This document shows, piece by piece, positions 14,289 to 27,900 of a stretch of 64,000 nucleotides of DNA (the stretch's first letter is position 1; the number at the start of each line of letters is the position of its first letter). The stretch is from contig NEEC01000027.1 of NCBI GenBank assembly GCA_002189035.1, positions 636,451 through 700,450 on the forward strand, written 5' to 3'. Below the pieces are notes generated by a model. It ran no database searches. It was not told the origin of the DNA and saw only the letters and a program-made list of their open reading frames with translations. The stretch comes from Utricularia gibba (lineage: Eukaryota > Streptophyta > Magnoliopsida > Lamiales > Lentibulariaceae). The position numbers were made by a program, and so were the translations under genes.

Positions 14289-17014
14289 ATTTAAAACGTC
14301 ATGCTGTGCGCAGCGTGACTCATCACGGTTTGCAAGATATTGCAAGATATTGAACGCGGCACGAAGCATGCATCAGTTGTGCGTATGAACACACCCGTGG
14401 CATTGTAAGGGATCACCTCAAAAATGAAAATTTCACACCTTCCAATGAAATCCATATGTTTTACAAACGAGAAATCACATTCGCGTCGAATCGGAAGCCC
14501 CGAGTCGAATTATCGCGAACGTCATGGCAACTTTGTGGCACAATTGAAGGCTAATATAAGGAAATAATTCGAGCTCTGATAAATCGTCGGACGACGAAGC
14601 TTCCATCACGGATGATGACCGCCTCGGAATGAGCTTCGAAACGGTGTGTCGTGCGCAATGCGGGTAATCACGGTTTTGAAGATATCAACAAAATACGGAA
14701 TTGTGCACGAGGTCTACATCAGGTGTGGTTGGAAACACCCGTGGCATTGTAAGGGATCGCCTCGAAAACGAAAATTTCACACCTTCCAATGAAATCCATA
14801 TGTTTGATAGCGAGAAATCACATTCACGTCGAATCGGAAGTCCCGAGTCGCATCGTCGCAACGTCGTGGCCAATTTGGGGCACAATTGAAGGCTAATATA
14901 CGACAATAATTCGAGCTCTGATACATCGTCGGATGACAAAGCTTCCAACACGGAAGATGACCGCCTCCGAATGAGCTTCGAAACGGTGTGTCGTGCGCAA
15001 CGCGGTAATCACGGTTTGAAGATATCGACAAAATACGGAATGGTGCACGAGGCTACATCAGGTGTGGGTTGGAAAACACCCGTGGCATTGTAAGGGATCG
15101 CCTCGAAAACGAAAATTTCACACCTTCCAATGAAATGCATGCGCGAAATCCCATTCCTGTCGAATCGGAAGTCCCGAGTCAAACCATCGCGAACGTCGTG
15201 GCCACTTTGTGGCACAATTGAAGGCTAATAGAAGGCAATAATTCGAGCTCTGATACATTGTCGGACGACAAAGCTTCCAACACGGAAGATGACCGGCTCA
15301 GAATGAGCTTTGAAACGGTATCCTGTGCGTAGCGTGACTTATCACGGTTTGCAAGATATCGACAAGATATTGAACGAGGCACGAGGCATGCATCATGTGT
15401 GCGTAGGAACACACCCGTGGCATTGTAAGGGATCGCGGCGAAAACAAAAATTTCACACCTTCCAATGAAATGCATATGCTTTGCATGCGAGAAATCCCAT
15501 TCCTGTCGAATCGGAAGTCCCGAGTCACACCATCGCGAACGTCGTGGCCACTTTGTGGCACAATTGAAGCTAATAGAAGGCAATAATTAGAGCTCTGATA
15601 CATCGTCGGATTACGAAGCTTCCAACACGGAAGATGCTCGGCTAAGAATGAGCTTTGAAACGTCATGCCGTGCGCAGCGTGACTCATCACGGTTTGCAAG
15701 ATATCGACAAGATATTGAACGAGGCACGAGGCATGCATCAGGTGTGCGTAAGAACACACCCGTAGCATTGTAAGGGATCGCCTCAAAACGAAAATTTCAC
15801 ACCTTCCAATGAAATGCATATGTTTTGCATGTGAGAAATCGCATTCGCGTCGAATCGGAAGTCCCGAATCGCATCGTCGCGATCGTCGTTGCCACTTTGT
15901 GGCACAATTGATGGCTAATATAAGGCAATAAATCGAGCTCTGATACATCGTCGAACGACGATGCTTCCAACACGGAAGATGACCGCCTTCGAATGAGCTT
16001 CGAAACGGTGTGTCGTGCGCGACGCGGGTAATCACAGTTTTGAAGATATCGACAAAATACGGAATGGTGCACGAGGTCTACATCAGGTGTGGGTTGTAAG
16101 GGATCGCCTCGAAAACGAAAATTTCACACCTTCCAATGAAATCCATATGTCTTGAAAGCGAGAAATCACATTCGCGTCGAATCGGAAGTCCCGAATCGCA
16201 TCGTCGCGATCGTCGTGGCCACTGTGTGCCACAAATGAAGGCTAATATAAGTCAATAATTCATGCTCTCATACATCGTCGGTCGACAAAGCTCCAACACG
16301 GAAGATGACCGGCTCGGAATGAGCTTCGAAACGGTGTGTCGTGCGCAACGCGGCTCATCACGGTTCTCAAGATATCGACAAAATACGGGATGGTGCACGA
16401 GTCCTGTATCAGGTTTGGGTTGGAACACACCCGACGCATTGTAAGGGATCGCCGCGAAAACGAAAATTTCACACCTTCCAATGAAATGCATATGTTTTGC
16501 AAATGAGAAATCACATTCGCGTCTAATCGGAAGTCCGAGTCGCATCGTCACGAACATCGTGGCCACTTTGTGGCATAATTGAAGGCTAATATAAGGCAAT
16601 AATTCGAGCTCTGATACATTGTCGGACGACAAAGCTTCCAACACGGAAGATGACCGGCTAATAATGAGCTTTGAAACGGTATCCTGTGCGTAGCGTGACT
16701 CATCACGGTTTGCAAGATATCGACAAGATATTGAACGAGGCACGAGGCATGCATCATGTGTGCGTAGGAACACACCCGTGGCATTGTAAGGGATCGCGTC
16801 GAAAACGAAAATTTCACACCTTCCAATGAAATGCATATGTTTTGCATGCGAGAAATCACATTCGCATCGAATCGGAAGTCCCGAGTCGCATCGTCGCGAA
16901 CGTCGTGGCCAATTTGGGGCACAATTGAAGGCTAAAATACGGCAATAATTCGAGCTCTGATACATCGTCGGACGACAAAGCTTCCAACACGGAAGATGAC
17001 CGGCTCAGAATGAG
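14289..17014 (+). repeat. HOR block, 8-mer containing divergent G island
   Basis: 2726 bp. The order is A, B' (with gatatcaaca at 14681), B (with the 11-bp TGCAT deletion at 15136), C, D/G, G, G, E. Its counterpart 38869-41595 is 2727 bp long. Confidence 0.87.
15653..16668 (+). repeat. Divergent G-class monomer island, copy 1
   Basis: Three consecutive monomers (345, 326 and 345 bp) carry many substitutions not seen in A-F. These include gtgagaaatcgcattcgcg, gcgatcgtcgttgccac, tcgtcgaacgacgatgc, catgctctcatacatcg, gtcggtcgacaaagc and gtcctgtatcaggtttggg. The middle monomer lacks about 19 bp before gtaagggatc at 16091. The island enters through a D 5' half and exits at E. Higher divergence suggests an older lineage that escaped homogenisation. 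Confidence 0.85.
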
Positions 17015-19085
17015 ATTTAAAACGTCATGCTGTGCGCAGCGTGACTCATCACGGTTTGCAAGATATTGCAAGATATTGAACGCGGCACGAAGCATGCATC
17101 AGTTGTGCGTATGAACACACCCGTGGCATTGTAAGGGATCACCTCAAAAATGAAAATTTCACACCTTCCAATGAAATCCATATGTTTTACAAACGAGAAA
17201 TCACATTCGCGTCGAATCGGAAGCCCCGAGTCGAATTATCGCGAACGTCATGGCATTTTTGTGGCACAATTGAAGGCTAATATAAGGAAATAATTCGAGC
17301 TCTGATAAATCGTCGGACGACGAAGCTTCCATCACGGATGATGACCGCCTCAGAATGAGCTTCGAAACGGTGTGTCGTGCGCAACGCGGGTAATCACGGT
17401 TTTGAAGATATCGACAAGATATTGAACGAGGCACGAGGCATGCATCAGGTGTGCGTAAGAACACACCCGTGGCATTGTAAGGGATCGCCTCGAAAACGAA
17501 AATTTCACACCTTCCAATGAAATCCATATGTTTGATAGCGATAATCACATTCACGTCGAATCGGAAGTCCCGAGTCGCATCGTCGCGAACGTCGTGGCCA
17601 ATTTGGGGCACAATTGAAGGCTAACATACGACAATAATTCGAGCTCTGATACATCGTCGGATGACAAAGCTTCCAACACGGAAGATGACCGCCTCCGAAT
17701 GAGCTTCGAAACGGTGTGTCGTGCGCTACGTGGCTCATCACGGTTTTCAAGATATCGATAAAATACAGAATGGTGCACGAGGCATGCATCATGTGTGCGT
17801 AAGAACACACCCGTGGCATTGTAAGGGATCGCCTCGAAAACGAAAATTTCACACCTTCCAATGAAATGCATATGTATTGCATGCGCGAAATCCCATTCCT
17901 GTCGAATCGGAAGTCCCGAGTCAAACCATCGCGAACGTCGTGGCCACTTTGTGGCACAATTGAAGGCTAATAGAAGGCAATAATTCGAGCTCTGATACAT
18001 TGTCGGACGACAAAGCTTCCAACACGGAAGATGACCGGCTTAGAATGAGCTTTGAAACGGTATCCTGTGCGTAGCGTGACTTATCACGGTTTGCAAGATA
18101 TCGACAAGATATTGAACGAGGCACGAGGCATGCATCATGTGTGCGTAGGAACACACCCGTGCATTGTAAGGGATCGCGTCGAAAACAAAAATTTCACACC
18201 TTCCAATGAAATGCATATGCTTTGCATGCGAGAAATCCCATTCCTGTCGAATCGGAAGTCCCGAGTCACACCATCGCGAACGTCGTGGCCACTTTGTGGC
18301 ACAATTGAAGGCTAATAGAAGGCAATAATTAGAGCTCTGATACATCGTCGGATTACGAAGCTTCCAACACGGAAGATGCTCGGCTAAGAATGAGCTTTGA
18401 AACGTCATGCCGTGCGCAGCGTGACTCATCACGGTTTGCAAGATATCGACAAGATATTGAACGAGGCACGAGGCATGCATCAGGTGTGCGTAAGAACACA
18501 CCCGTCGCATTGTAAGGGATCGCCTCGAAAACGAAAATTTCACACCTTCCAATGAAATGCATATGTATTGCATGCGCGAAATCCCATTCCTGTCGAATCG
18601 GAAGTCCGAGTCAAAGCATCGCGAACGTCGTGGCCACTTTGTGGCACAATTGAAGGCTAATAGAAGGCAATAATTCGAGCTCTGATACATTGTCGGACGA
18701 CAAAGCTTCCAACACGGAAGATGACCGGCTTAGAATGAGCTTTGAAACGGTATCCTGTGCGTAGCGTGACTTATCACGGTTTGCAAGATATCGACAAGAT
18801 ATTGAACGAGGCACGAGGCATGCATCATGTGTGCGTAGGAACACACCCGTGGCATTGTAAGGGATCGCGTCGAAAACGAAAATTTCACACCTTCCAATGA
18901 AATGCATATGTTTTGCATGCGAGAAATCACATTCGCATCGAATCGGAAGTCCCGAGTCGCATCGTCGCGAACGTCGTGGCCAATTTGGGGCACAATTGAA
19001 GGCTAAAATACGGCAATAATTCGAGCTCTGATACATCGTCGGACGACAAAGCTTCCAACACGGAAGATGACCGGCTCAGAATGAG
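17015..19085 (+). repeat. HOR block, 6-mer A-B/D-F-C-D-C/E
   Basis: 2071 bp. The A monomer has the private word tggcattttt at 17251 in place of tggcaacttt, shared only with 41832. Its counterpart is 41596-43664 (2069 bp). Confidence 0.87.
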
Positions 19086-20811
19086 ATTTAAAACGTCATG
19101 CTGTGCGCAGCGTGACTCATCACGGTTTGCAAGATATTGCAAGATATTGAACGCGGCACGAAGCATGCATCAGTTGTGCGTATGAACACACCCGTGCATT
19201 GTAAGGGATCACCTCAAAAATGAAAATTTCACACCTTCCAATGAAATCCATATGTTTTACAAACGAGAAATCACATTCGCGTCGAATCGGAAGCCCCGAG
19301 TCGAATTATCGCGAACGTCATGGCAACTTTGTGGCACAAATTGAAGGCTAATATAAGGAAATAATTCGAGCTCTGATAAATCGTCGGACGACGAAGCTTC
19401 CATCACGGATGATGACCGCCTCGGAATGAGCTTCGAAACGGTGTGTCGTGCGCAACGCGGGTAATCACGGTTTTGAAGATATCGACAAAATACGGAATGG
19501 TGCACGAGGTCTACATCAGGTGTGGGTTGGAAAACACCCGTGGCATTGTAAGGGATCGCCTCGAAAACGAAAATTTCACACCTTCCAATGAAATGCATAT
19601 GTATTGCATGCGCGAAATCCCATTCCTGTCGAATCGGAAGTCCCGAGTCAAAGCATCGCGAACGTCGTGGCCACTTTGTGGCACAATTGAAGGCTAATAG
19701 AAGGCAATAATTCGAGCTCTGATACATTGTCGGACGACAAAGCTTCCAACACGGAAGATGACCGGCTTAGAATGAGCTTTGAAACGGTATCCTGTGCGTA
19801 GCGTGACTTATCACGGTTTGCAAGATATCGACAAGATATTGAACGAGGCACGAGGCATGCATCATGTGTGCGTAGGAACACACCCGTGGCATTGTAAGGG
19901 ATCGCGTCGAAAACAAAAATTTCACACCTTCCAATGAAATGCATATGCTTTGCATGCGAGAAATCCATTCCTGTCGAATCGGAAGTCCCGAGTCACACCA
20001 TCGCGAACGTCGTGGCACTTTGTGGCACAATTGAAGGCTAATAGAAGGCAATAATTAGAGCTCTGATACATCGTCGGATTACGAAGCTTCCAACACGGAA
20101 GATGCTCGGCTAAGAATGAGCTTTGAAACGTCATGCCGTGCGCAGCGTGACTCATCACGGTTTGCAAGATATCGACAAGATATTGAACGAGGCACGAGGC
20201 ATGCATCAGGTGTGCGTAAGAACACACCCGTGCATTGTAAGGGATCGCCTCGAAAACGAAAATTTCACACCTTCCAATGAAATGCATATGTATTGCATGC
20301 GCGAAAATCCCATTCCTGTCGAATCGGAAGTCCCGAGTCAAAGCATCGCGAACGTCGTGGCCACTTTGTGGCACAATTGAAGGCTAATAGAAGGCAATAA
20401 TTCGAGCTCTGATACATTGTCGGACGACAAAGCTTCCAACACGGAAGATGACCGGCTAGAATGAGCTTTGAAACGGTATCCTGTGCGTAGCGTGACTCAT
20501 CACGGTTTGCAAGATATCGACAAGATATTGAACGAGGCACGAGGCATGCATCATGTGTGCGTAGGAAACACACCCGTGGCATTGTAAGGGATCGCGTCGA
20601 AAACGAAAATTTCACACCTTCCAATGAAATGCATATGTTTGCATGCGAGAAATCACATTCGCATCGAATCGGAAGTCCCGAGTCGCATCGTCGCGAACGT
20701 CGTGGCCAATTTGGGGCACAATTGAAGGCTAAAATACGGCAATAATTCGAGCTCTGATACATCGTCGGACGACAAAGCTTCCAACACGGAAGATGACCGG
20801 CTCAGAATGAG
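19086..20811 (+). repeat. HOR block, 5-mer A-B-C-D-E
   Basis: 1726 bp, canonical order. It is the last block of super-repeat copy 1, and its counterpart is 43665-45391 (1727 bp). Confidence 0.88.
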
Positions 20812-23800
20812 ATTTAAACGTCATGCTGTGCGCAGCGTGACTCATCACGGTTTGCAAGATATTGCAAGATATTGAACGGGCACGAAGCATGCATCAGTTG
20901 TGCGTATGAACACACCCGTGGCATTGTAAGGGATCACCTCAAAAATGAAAATTTCACACCTTCCAATGAAATCCATATGTTTTACAAACGAGAAATCACA
21001 TTCGCGTCGAATCGGAAGCCCCGAGTCGAATTATCGCGAACGTCATGGCAACTTTGTGGCACAATTGAAGGCTAATATAAGGAAATAATTCGAGCTCTGA
21101 TAAATCGTCGGACGACGAAGCTTCCATCACGGATGATGACCGCCTCGGAATGAGCTTCGAAACGGTGTGTCGTGCGCAACGCGGGTAATCACGGTTTGAA
21201 GATATCGACAAACGGAATGGTGCACGAGGTCTACATCAGGTGTGGGTTGGAAAACACCCGTGGCATTGTAAGGGATCGCCTCGAAAACGAAAATTTCACA
21301 CCTTCCAATGAAATGCATATGTATTGCATGCGCGAAATCCCATTCCTGTCGAATCGGAAGTCCCGAGTCAAACCATCGCGAACGTCGTGGCCACTTTGTG
21401 GCACAATTGAAGGCTAATAAAGGCAATAATTCGAGCTCTGATACATTGTCGGACGACAAAGCTTCCAACACGGAAGATGACCGGCTAGAATGAGCTTTGA
21501 AACGGTATCCTGTGCGTAGCGTGACTTATCACAAGATATCGACAAGATATTGAACGAGGCACGAGGCATGCATCATGTGTGCGTAGGAACACACCCGTGG
21601 CATTGTAAGGGATCGCGTCGAAAACAAAAATTTCACACCTTCCAATGAAATGCATATGTTTTGCATGCGAGAAATCCCATTCCTGTCGAATCGGAAGTCC
21701 CGAGTCACACCATCGCGAACGTCGTGGCCATTTGTGGCACAATTGAAGGCTAATAGAAGGCAATAATTAGAGCTCTGATACATCGTCGGATTACGAAGCT
21801 TCCAACACGGAAGATGCTCGGCTAAGAATGAGCTTTGAAACGTCATGCCGTGCGCAGCGTGACTCATCACGGTTTGCAAGATATCGACAAGATATTGAAC
21901 GAGGCACGAGGCATGCATCAGGTGTGCGTAAGAACACACCCGTAGCATTGTAAGGGATCGCCTCGAAAACGAAAATTTCACACCTTCCAATGAAATGCAT
22001 ATGTATTGCATGCGAGAAATCCCATTCCTGTCGAATCGGAAGTCCCGAGTCACACCATCGCGAACGTCGTGGCCACTTTGTGGCACAATTGAAGGCTAAT
22101 AGAAGGCAATAATTCGAGCTCTGATACATTTTGGACGACAAAGCTTCCAATACGGAAGATGACAGCTCAGAATGAGCTTTGAAACGGTATCCTGTGCGTA
22201 GCGTGACTCATCACGGTTTGCAAGATATCGACAAGATATTGAACGAGGCACGAGGCATGCATCAGTTGTGCGTATGAACACACCGTGGCATTGTAAGGGA
22301 TCTCAAAATGAAAATTTCACACCTTCCAATGAAATCCATATGTTTTTCAAACGAGAAATCACATTCGCGTCGAATCGGAAGCCCGAGTCGAATTATCGCG
22401 AACGTCATGGCAATTTGTGGCACAATTGAAGGCTAATATAAGGAAATAATTCGAGCTCTGATAAATCGTCGGACGACGAAGCTTCCATCACGGATGATGA
22501 CCGCCTCGGAATGAGCTTCGAAACGGTGTGTCGTGCGCAACGCGGGTAATCACGGTTTTGAAGATATCGACAAAATACGGAATGGTGCACGAGGTCACAT
22601 CAGGTGTGGGTTGGAAAACACCCGTGGCATTGTAAGGGATCGCCTCGAAAACGAAAATTTCACACCTTCCAATGAAATCCATATGTCTTGATAGCGAGAA
22701 ATCACATTCACGTCGAATCGGAAGTCCCGAGTCGCATCGTCGCGAACGTCGTGGCCAATTTGGGGCACAATTGAAGGCTAAATACGACAATAATTCGAGC
22801 TCTGATACATCGTCGGATGACAAAGCTTCCAACACGGAAGATGACCGCTCCGAATGAGCTTCGAAACGGTGTGTCGTGCGCTACGTGGCTCATCACGGTT
22901 TTCAAGATATCGATAAAATACGAATGGTGCACGAGGCATGCATCATGTGTGCGTAGGAACACACCCGTGGCATTGTAAGGGATCGCGTCGAAAACAAAAT
23001 TTCACACCTTCCAATGAAATGCATATGCTTTGCATGCGAGAAATCCCATTCCTGTCGAATCGGAAGTCCCGAGTCAAACCATCGCGAACGTCGTGGCCAC
23101 TTTGTGGCACAATTGAAGGCTAATAGAAGGCAATAATTCGAGCTCTGATACATTGTCGGACGACAAAGCTTCCAACACGGAAGATGACCGGCTCAGAATG
23201 AGCTTTGAAACGGTATCCTGTGCGTAGCGTGACTATCACGGTTTGCAAGATATCGACAAGATATTGAACGAGGCACGAGGCATGCATCATGTGTGCGTAG
23301 AAACACACCCGTGGCATTGTAAGGGATCGCGTCGAAAACAAAATTTCACACCTTCCAATGAAATGCATATGCTTTGCATGCGAGAAATCCCATTCGTCGA
23401 ATCGGAAGTCCCGAGTCACGCCATCGCGAACGTCGTGGCCACTTTGTGGCACAATTGAAGGCTAATAGAAGGCAATAATTAGAGCTCTGATACATCGTCG
23501 GACGAAGCTTCCAACACGGAAGATGCTCGGCTAAGAATGAGCTTTGAAACGTCATGCCGTGCGCAGCGTGACTCATCACGGTTTGCAAGATATCGACAAG
23601 ATATTGAACGAGGCACGAGGCATGCATCAGGTGTGCGTAAGAACACACCCGTGCATTGTAAGGGATCGCCTCGAAAACGAAAATTTCACACCTTCCAATG
23701 AAATGCATATGTATTGCATGCGAGAAATCCATTCCTGTCGAATCGGAAGTCCCGAGTCAAAGCATCGCGAACGTCGTGGCCACTTTGTGGCACAATTGAA

Positions 23801-24920
23801 GGCTAATAGAAGGCAATAATTCGAGCTCTGATACATTGTCGGACGACAAAGCTTCCAACACGGAAGATGACCGGCTTTGAATGAGCTTTGAAACGGTATC
23901 TGTGCGTAGCGTGACTTATCACGGTTTGCAAGATATCGACAAGATATTGAACGAGGCACGAGGCATGCATCATGTGTGCGTAGGAACACACCCGTGGCAT
24001 TGTAAGGGATCGCGTCGAAAACAAAAATTTCACACCTTCCAATGAAATGCATATGCTTTGCATGCGAGAAATCCCATTCCTGTCGAATCGGAAGTCCCGA
24101 GTCACACCATCGCGAACGTCGTGGCCACTTTGTGGCACAATTGAAGGCTAATAGAAGGCAATAATTAGAGCTCTGATACATCGTCGGATTACGAAGCTTC
24201 CAACACGGAAGATGACCGGCTAAGAATGAGCTTTGAAACGTCATGCCGTGCGCAGCGTGACTCATCACGGTTTGCAAGATATCGACAAGATATTGAACGA
24301 GGCACGAGGCATGCATCAGGTGTGCGTAAGAACACACCCGTGCATTGTAAGGGATCGCCTCGAAAACGAAAATTTCACACCTTCCAATGAAATGCATATG
24401 TTTTGCATGCGAGAAATCCATTCCTGTCGAATCGGAAGTCCCGAGTCACACCATCGCGAACGTCGTGGCCACTTTGTGGCACAATTGAAGGCTAATAGAA
24501 GGCAATAATTAGAGCTCTGATACATCGTCGGACGACGAAGCTTCCAACACGGAAGATGACCGGCTAAGAATGAGCTTTGAAACGGTCATCCGTGCGCAGC
24601 GTGACTCATCACGGTTTGCAAGATATCAACAAGATATTGAACGAGGCACGAGGCATGCATCATGTGTGCGTAGGAACACACCCGTGGCATTGTAAGGGAT
24701 CGCGTCGAAAACGAAAATTTCACACCTTCCAATGAAATGCATATGTTTTGCATGCGAGAAATCACATTCGCATCGAATCGGAAGTCCCGAGTCGCATCGT
24801 CGCGAACGTCGTGGCCAATTTGGGGCACAATTGAAGGCTAAAATACGGCAATAATTCGAGCTCTGATACATCGTCGGACGACAAAGCTTCCAACACGGAA
24901 GATGACCGGCTCAGAATGAG
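20812..24920 (+). repeat. HOR block, 12-mer (copy 2)
   Basis: 4109 bp. The order is A, B, C, D, E/A, B', F, C, D, C, D, E. It is adjacent to a 4100-bp block of identical order. Both share a one-base loss in the E/A hybrid (cacaccgtggc at about 22280 and 26391, where copy 1 reads cacacccgtggc), so these two are the closest pair. A 7-bp gap (gacttatcacaagatatcg) lies near 21530. Confidence 0.88.
22177..22515 (+). repeat. E/A hybrid monomer 2
   Basis: Same exchange type as 1540-1881. The A-side leader is shortened here (gggatctcaaaatg instead of gggatcacctcaaaaatg). Confidence 0.83.
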
Positions 24921-27900
24921 ATTTAAAACGTCATGCTGTGCGCAGCGTGACTCATCACGGTTTGCAAGATATTGCAAGATATTGAACGCGGCACGAAGCA
25001 TGCATCAGTTGTGCGTATGAACACACCCGTGGCATTGTAAGGGATCACCTCAAAAATGAAAATTTCACACCTTCCAATGAAATCCATATGTTTTACAAAC
25101 GAGAAATCACATTCGCGTCGAATCGGAAGCCCCGAGTCGAATTATCGCGAACGTCATGGCAACTTTGTGGCACAATTGAAGGCTAATATAAGGAAATAAT
25201 TCGAGCTCTGATAAATCGTCGGACGACGAAGCTTCCATCACGGATGATGACCGCCTCGGAATGAGCTTCGAAACGGTGTGTCGTGCGCAACGCGGGTAAT
25301 CACGGTTTTGAAGATATCGACAAAATACGGAATGGTGCACGAGGTCACATCAGGTGTGGGTTGAAAAACACCCGTGGCATTGTAAGGGATCGCCTCGAAA
25401 ACGAAAATTTCACACCTTCCAATGAAATGCATATGTATTGCATGCGCGAAATCCCATTCCTGTCGAATCGGAAGTCCCGAGTCAAACCATCGCGAACGTC
25501 GTGGCCACTTTGTGGCACAATTGAAGGCTAATAGAAGGCAATAATTCGAGCTCTGATACATTGTCGGACGACAAAGCTTCCAACACGGAAGATGACCGGC
25601 TCAGAATGAGCTTTGAAACGGTATCCTGTGCGTAGCGTGACTTATCACGGTTTGCAAGATATCGACAAGATATTGAACGAGGCACGAGGCATGCATCATG
25701 TGTGCGTAGGAACACACCCGTGGCATTGTAAGGGATCGCGTCGAAAACAAAAATTTCACACCTTCCAATGAAATGCATATGCTTTGCATGCGAGAAATCC
25801 CATTCCTGTCGAATCGGAAGTCCCGAGTCACACCATCGCGAACGTCGTGGCCACTTTGTGGCACAATTGAAGGCTAATAGAAGGCAATAATTAGAGCTCT
25901 GATACATCGTCGGATTACGAAGCTTCCAACGGAAGATGCTCGGCTAAGAATGAGCTTTGAAACGTATGCCGTGCGCAGCGTGACTCATCACGGTTTGCAA
26001 GATATCGACAAGATATTGAACGAGGCACGAGGCATGCATCAGGTGTGCGTAAGAACACACCCGTGCATTGTAAGGGATCGCCTCGAAAACGAAAATTTCA
26101 CACCTTCCAATGAAATGCATATGTTTTGCATGCGAGAAATCCCATTCCTGTCGAATCGGAAGTCCCGAGTCACACCATCGCGAACGTCGTGGCCACTTTG
26201 TGGCACAATTGAAGGCTAATAGAAGGCAATAATTCGAGCTCTGATACATCGTCGGACGACAAAGCTTCCAACACGGAAGATGACCGGCTCAGAATGAGCT
26301 TTGAAACGGTGCGTAGCGTGACTCATCACGGTTTGCAAGATATCGACAAGATATTGAACGAGGCAAAGGTGCATCAGTTGTGCGTATGAACACACCGTGG
26401 CATTGTAAGGGATCACCTCAAAAATGAAAATTTCACACCTTCCAATGAAATCCATATGTTTTACAAACGAGAAATCACATTCGCGTCGAATCGGAAGCCC
26501 CGAGTCGAATTATCGCGAACGTCATGGCAACTTTGGCACAATTGAAGGCTAATATAAGGAAATAATTCGAGCTCTGATAATCGTCGGACGACGAAGCTTC
26601 CATCACGGATGATGACCGCCTCGGAATGAGCTTCGAAACGGTGTGTCGTGCGCAACGCGGGTAATCACGGTTTGAAGATATCGACAAAATACGAATGGTG
26701 CACGAGGTCTACATCAGGTGTGGTTGGAAACACCCGTGGCATTGTAAGGGATCGCCTCGAAAACGAAAATTTCACACCTTCCAATGAAATCCATATGTTT
26801 GCAGCGAGAAATCACATTCCGTCGAATCGGAAGTCCCGAGTCGCATCGTCGCGAACGTCGTGGCCAATTTGGGCACAATTGAAGGCTAAATACGACAATA
26901 ATTCGAGCTCTGATACATCGTCGGATGACAAAGCTTCCAACACGGAAGATGACCGCCTCGAATGAGCTTCGAAACGGTGTGTCGTGCGCTACGTGGCTCA
27001 TCACGGTTTTCAAGATATCGATAAAATACGAATGGTGCACGAGGCATGCATCATGTGTGCGTAGGAACACACCCGTGGCATTGTAAGGGATCGCGTCGAA
27101 AACAAAAATTTCACACCTTCCAATGAAATGCATATGCTTTGCATGCGAGAAATCCCATTCCTGTCGAATCGGAAGTCCGAGTCAAACCATGGCGAACGTC
27201 GTGGCCACTTTGTGGCACAATTGAAGGCTAATAGAAGGCAATAATTCGAGCTCTGATACATTGTCGGACGACAAAGCTTCCAACACGGAAGATGACCGGC
27301 TCAGAATGAGCTTTGAAACGGTATCCTGTGCGTAGCGTGACTTATCACGGTTTGCAAGATATCGACAAGATATTGAACGAGGCACGAGGCATGCATCATG
27401 GTGGCGTAGGAACACACCCGTGGCATTGTAAGGGATCGCGTCGAAAACAAAAATTTCACACCTTCCAATGAAATGCATATGCTTTGCATGCGAGAAATCC
27501 CATTCCTGTCGAATCGGAAGTCCCGAGTCGCATCGCGAACGTCGTGGCCACTTTGTGGCACAATTGAAGGCTAATAGAAGGCAATAATTAGAGCTCTGAT
27601 ACATCGTCGGATTACGAAGCTTCCAACACGGAAGATGCCGGCTAGAATGAGCTTTGAAACGTCATGCCGTGCGCAGCGTGACTCATCACGGTTTGCAAGA
27701 TATCGACAAGATATTGAACGAGGCACGAGGCATGCATCAGGTGTGCGTAAGAACACACCCGTGCATTGTAAGGGATCGCCTCGAAAACGAAAATTTCACA
27801 CCTTCCAATGAAATGCATATGTATTGCATGCGCGAAATCCCATTCCTGTCGAATCGGAAGTCCCGAGTCAAACATCGCGAACGTCGTGGCCACTTTGTGG

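Larger units (their letters stand above)
298..20811 (+). repeat. Super-repeat copy 1 (HOR order 12,5,7,7,3,7,8,6,5)
   Basis: This run of HOR blocks has the same monomer order as 25056-45391. Landmark-to-landmark offsets are 24723, 24717, 24646, 24620, 24611, 24580, 24581, 24579 and 24580 bp for the nine A landmarks at 4298, 6027, 8442, 10854, 11877, 14289, 17015, 19086 and 20812. Private variants are shared as well: CCATGG at 2447 and 27187, an 11-bp deletion at 11361 and 35978, the same deletion at 15136 and 39714, gatatcaaca at 14681 and 39259, a 19-bp deletion at 16091 and 40670, and tggcattttt at 17251 and 41832. The left limit is set by the aberrant junction monomer 230-505 and may be a later rearrangement rather than the true duplication edge. 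Confidence 0.92.

Noticed and set aside
15653-16668. G island as a transposon or foreign insertion
   Set aside because: It stays in monomer phase, has no terminal repeats or target-site duplication, and aligns to the monomer along its full length, so it is divergent satellite.
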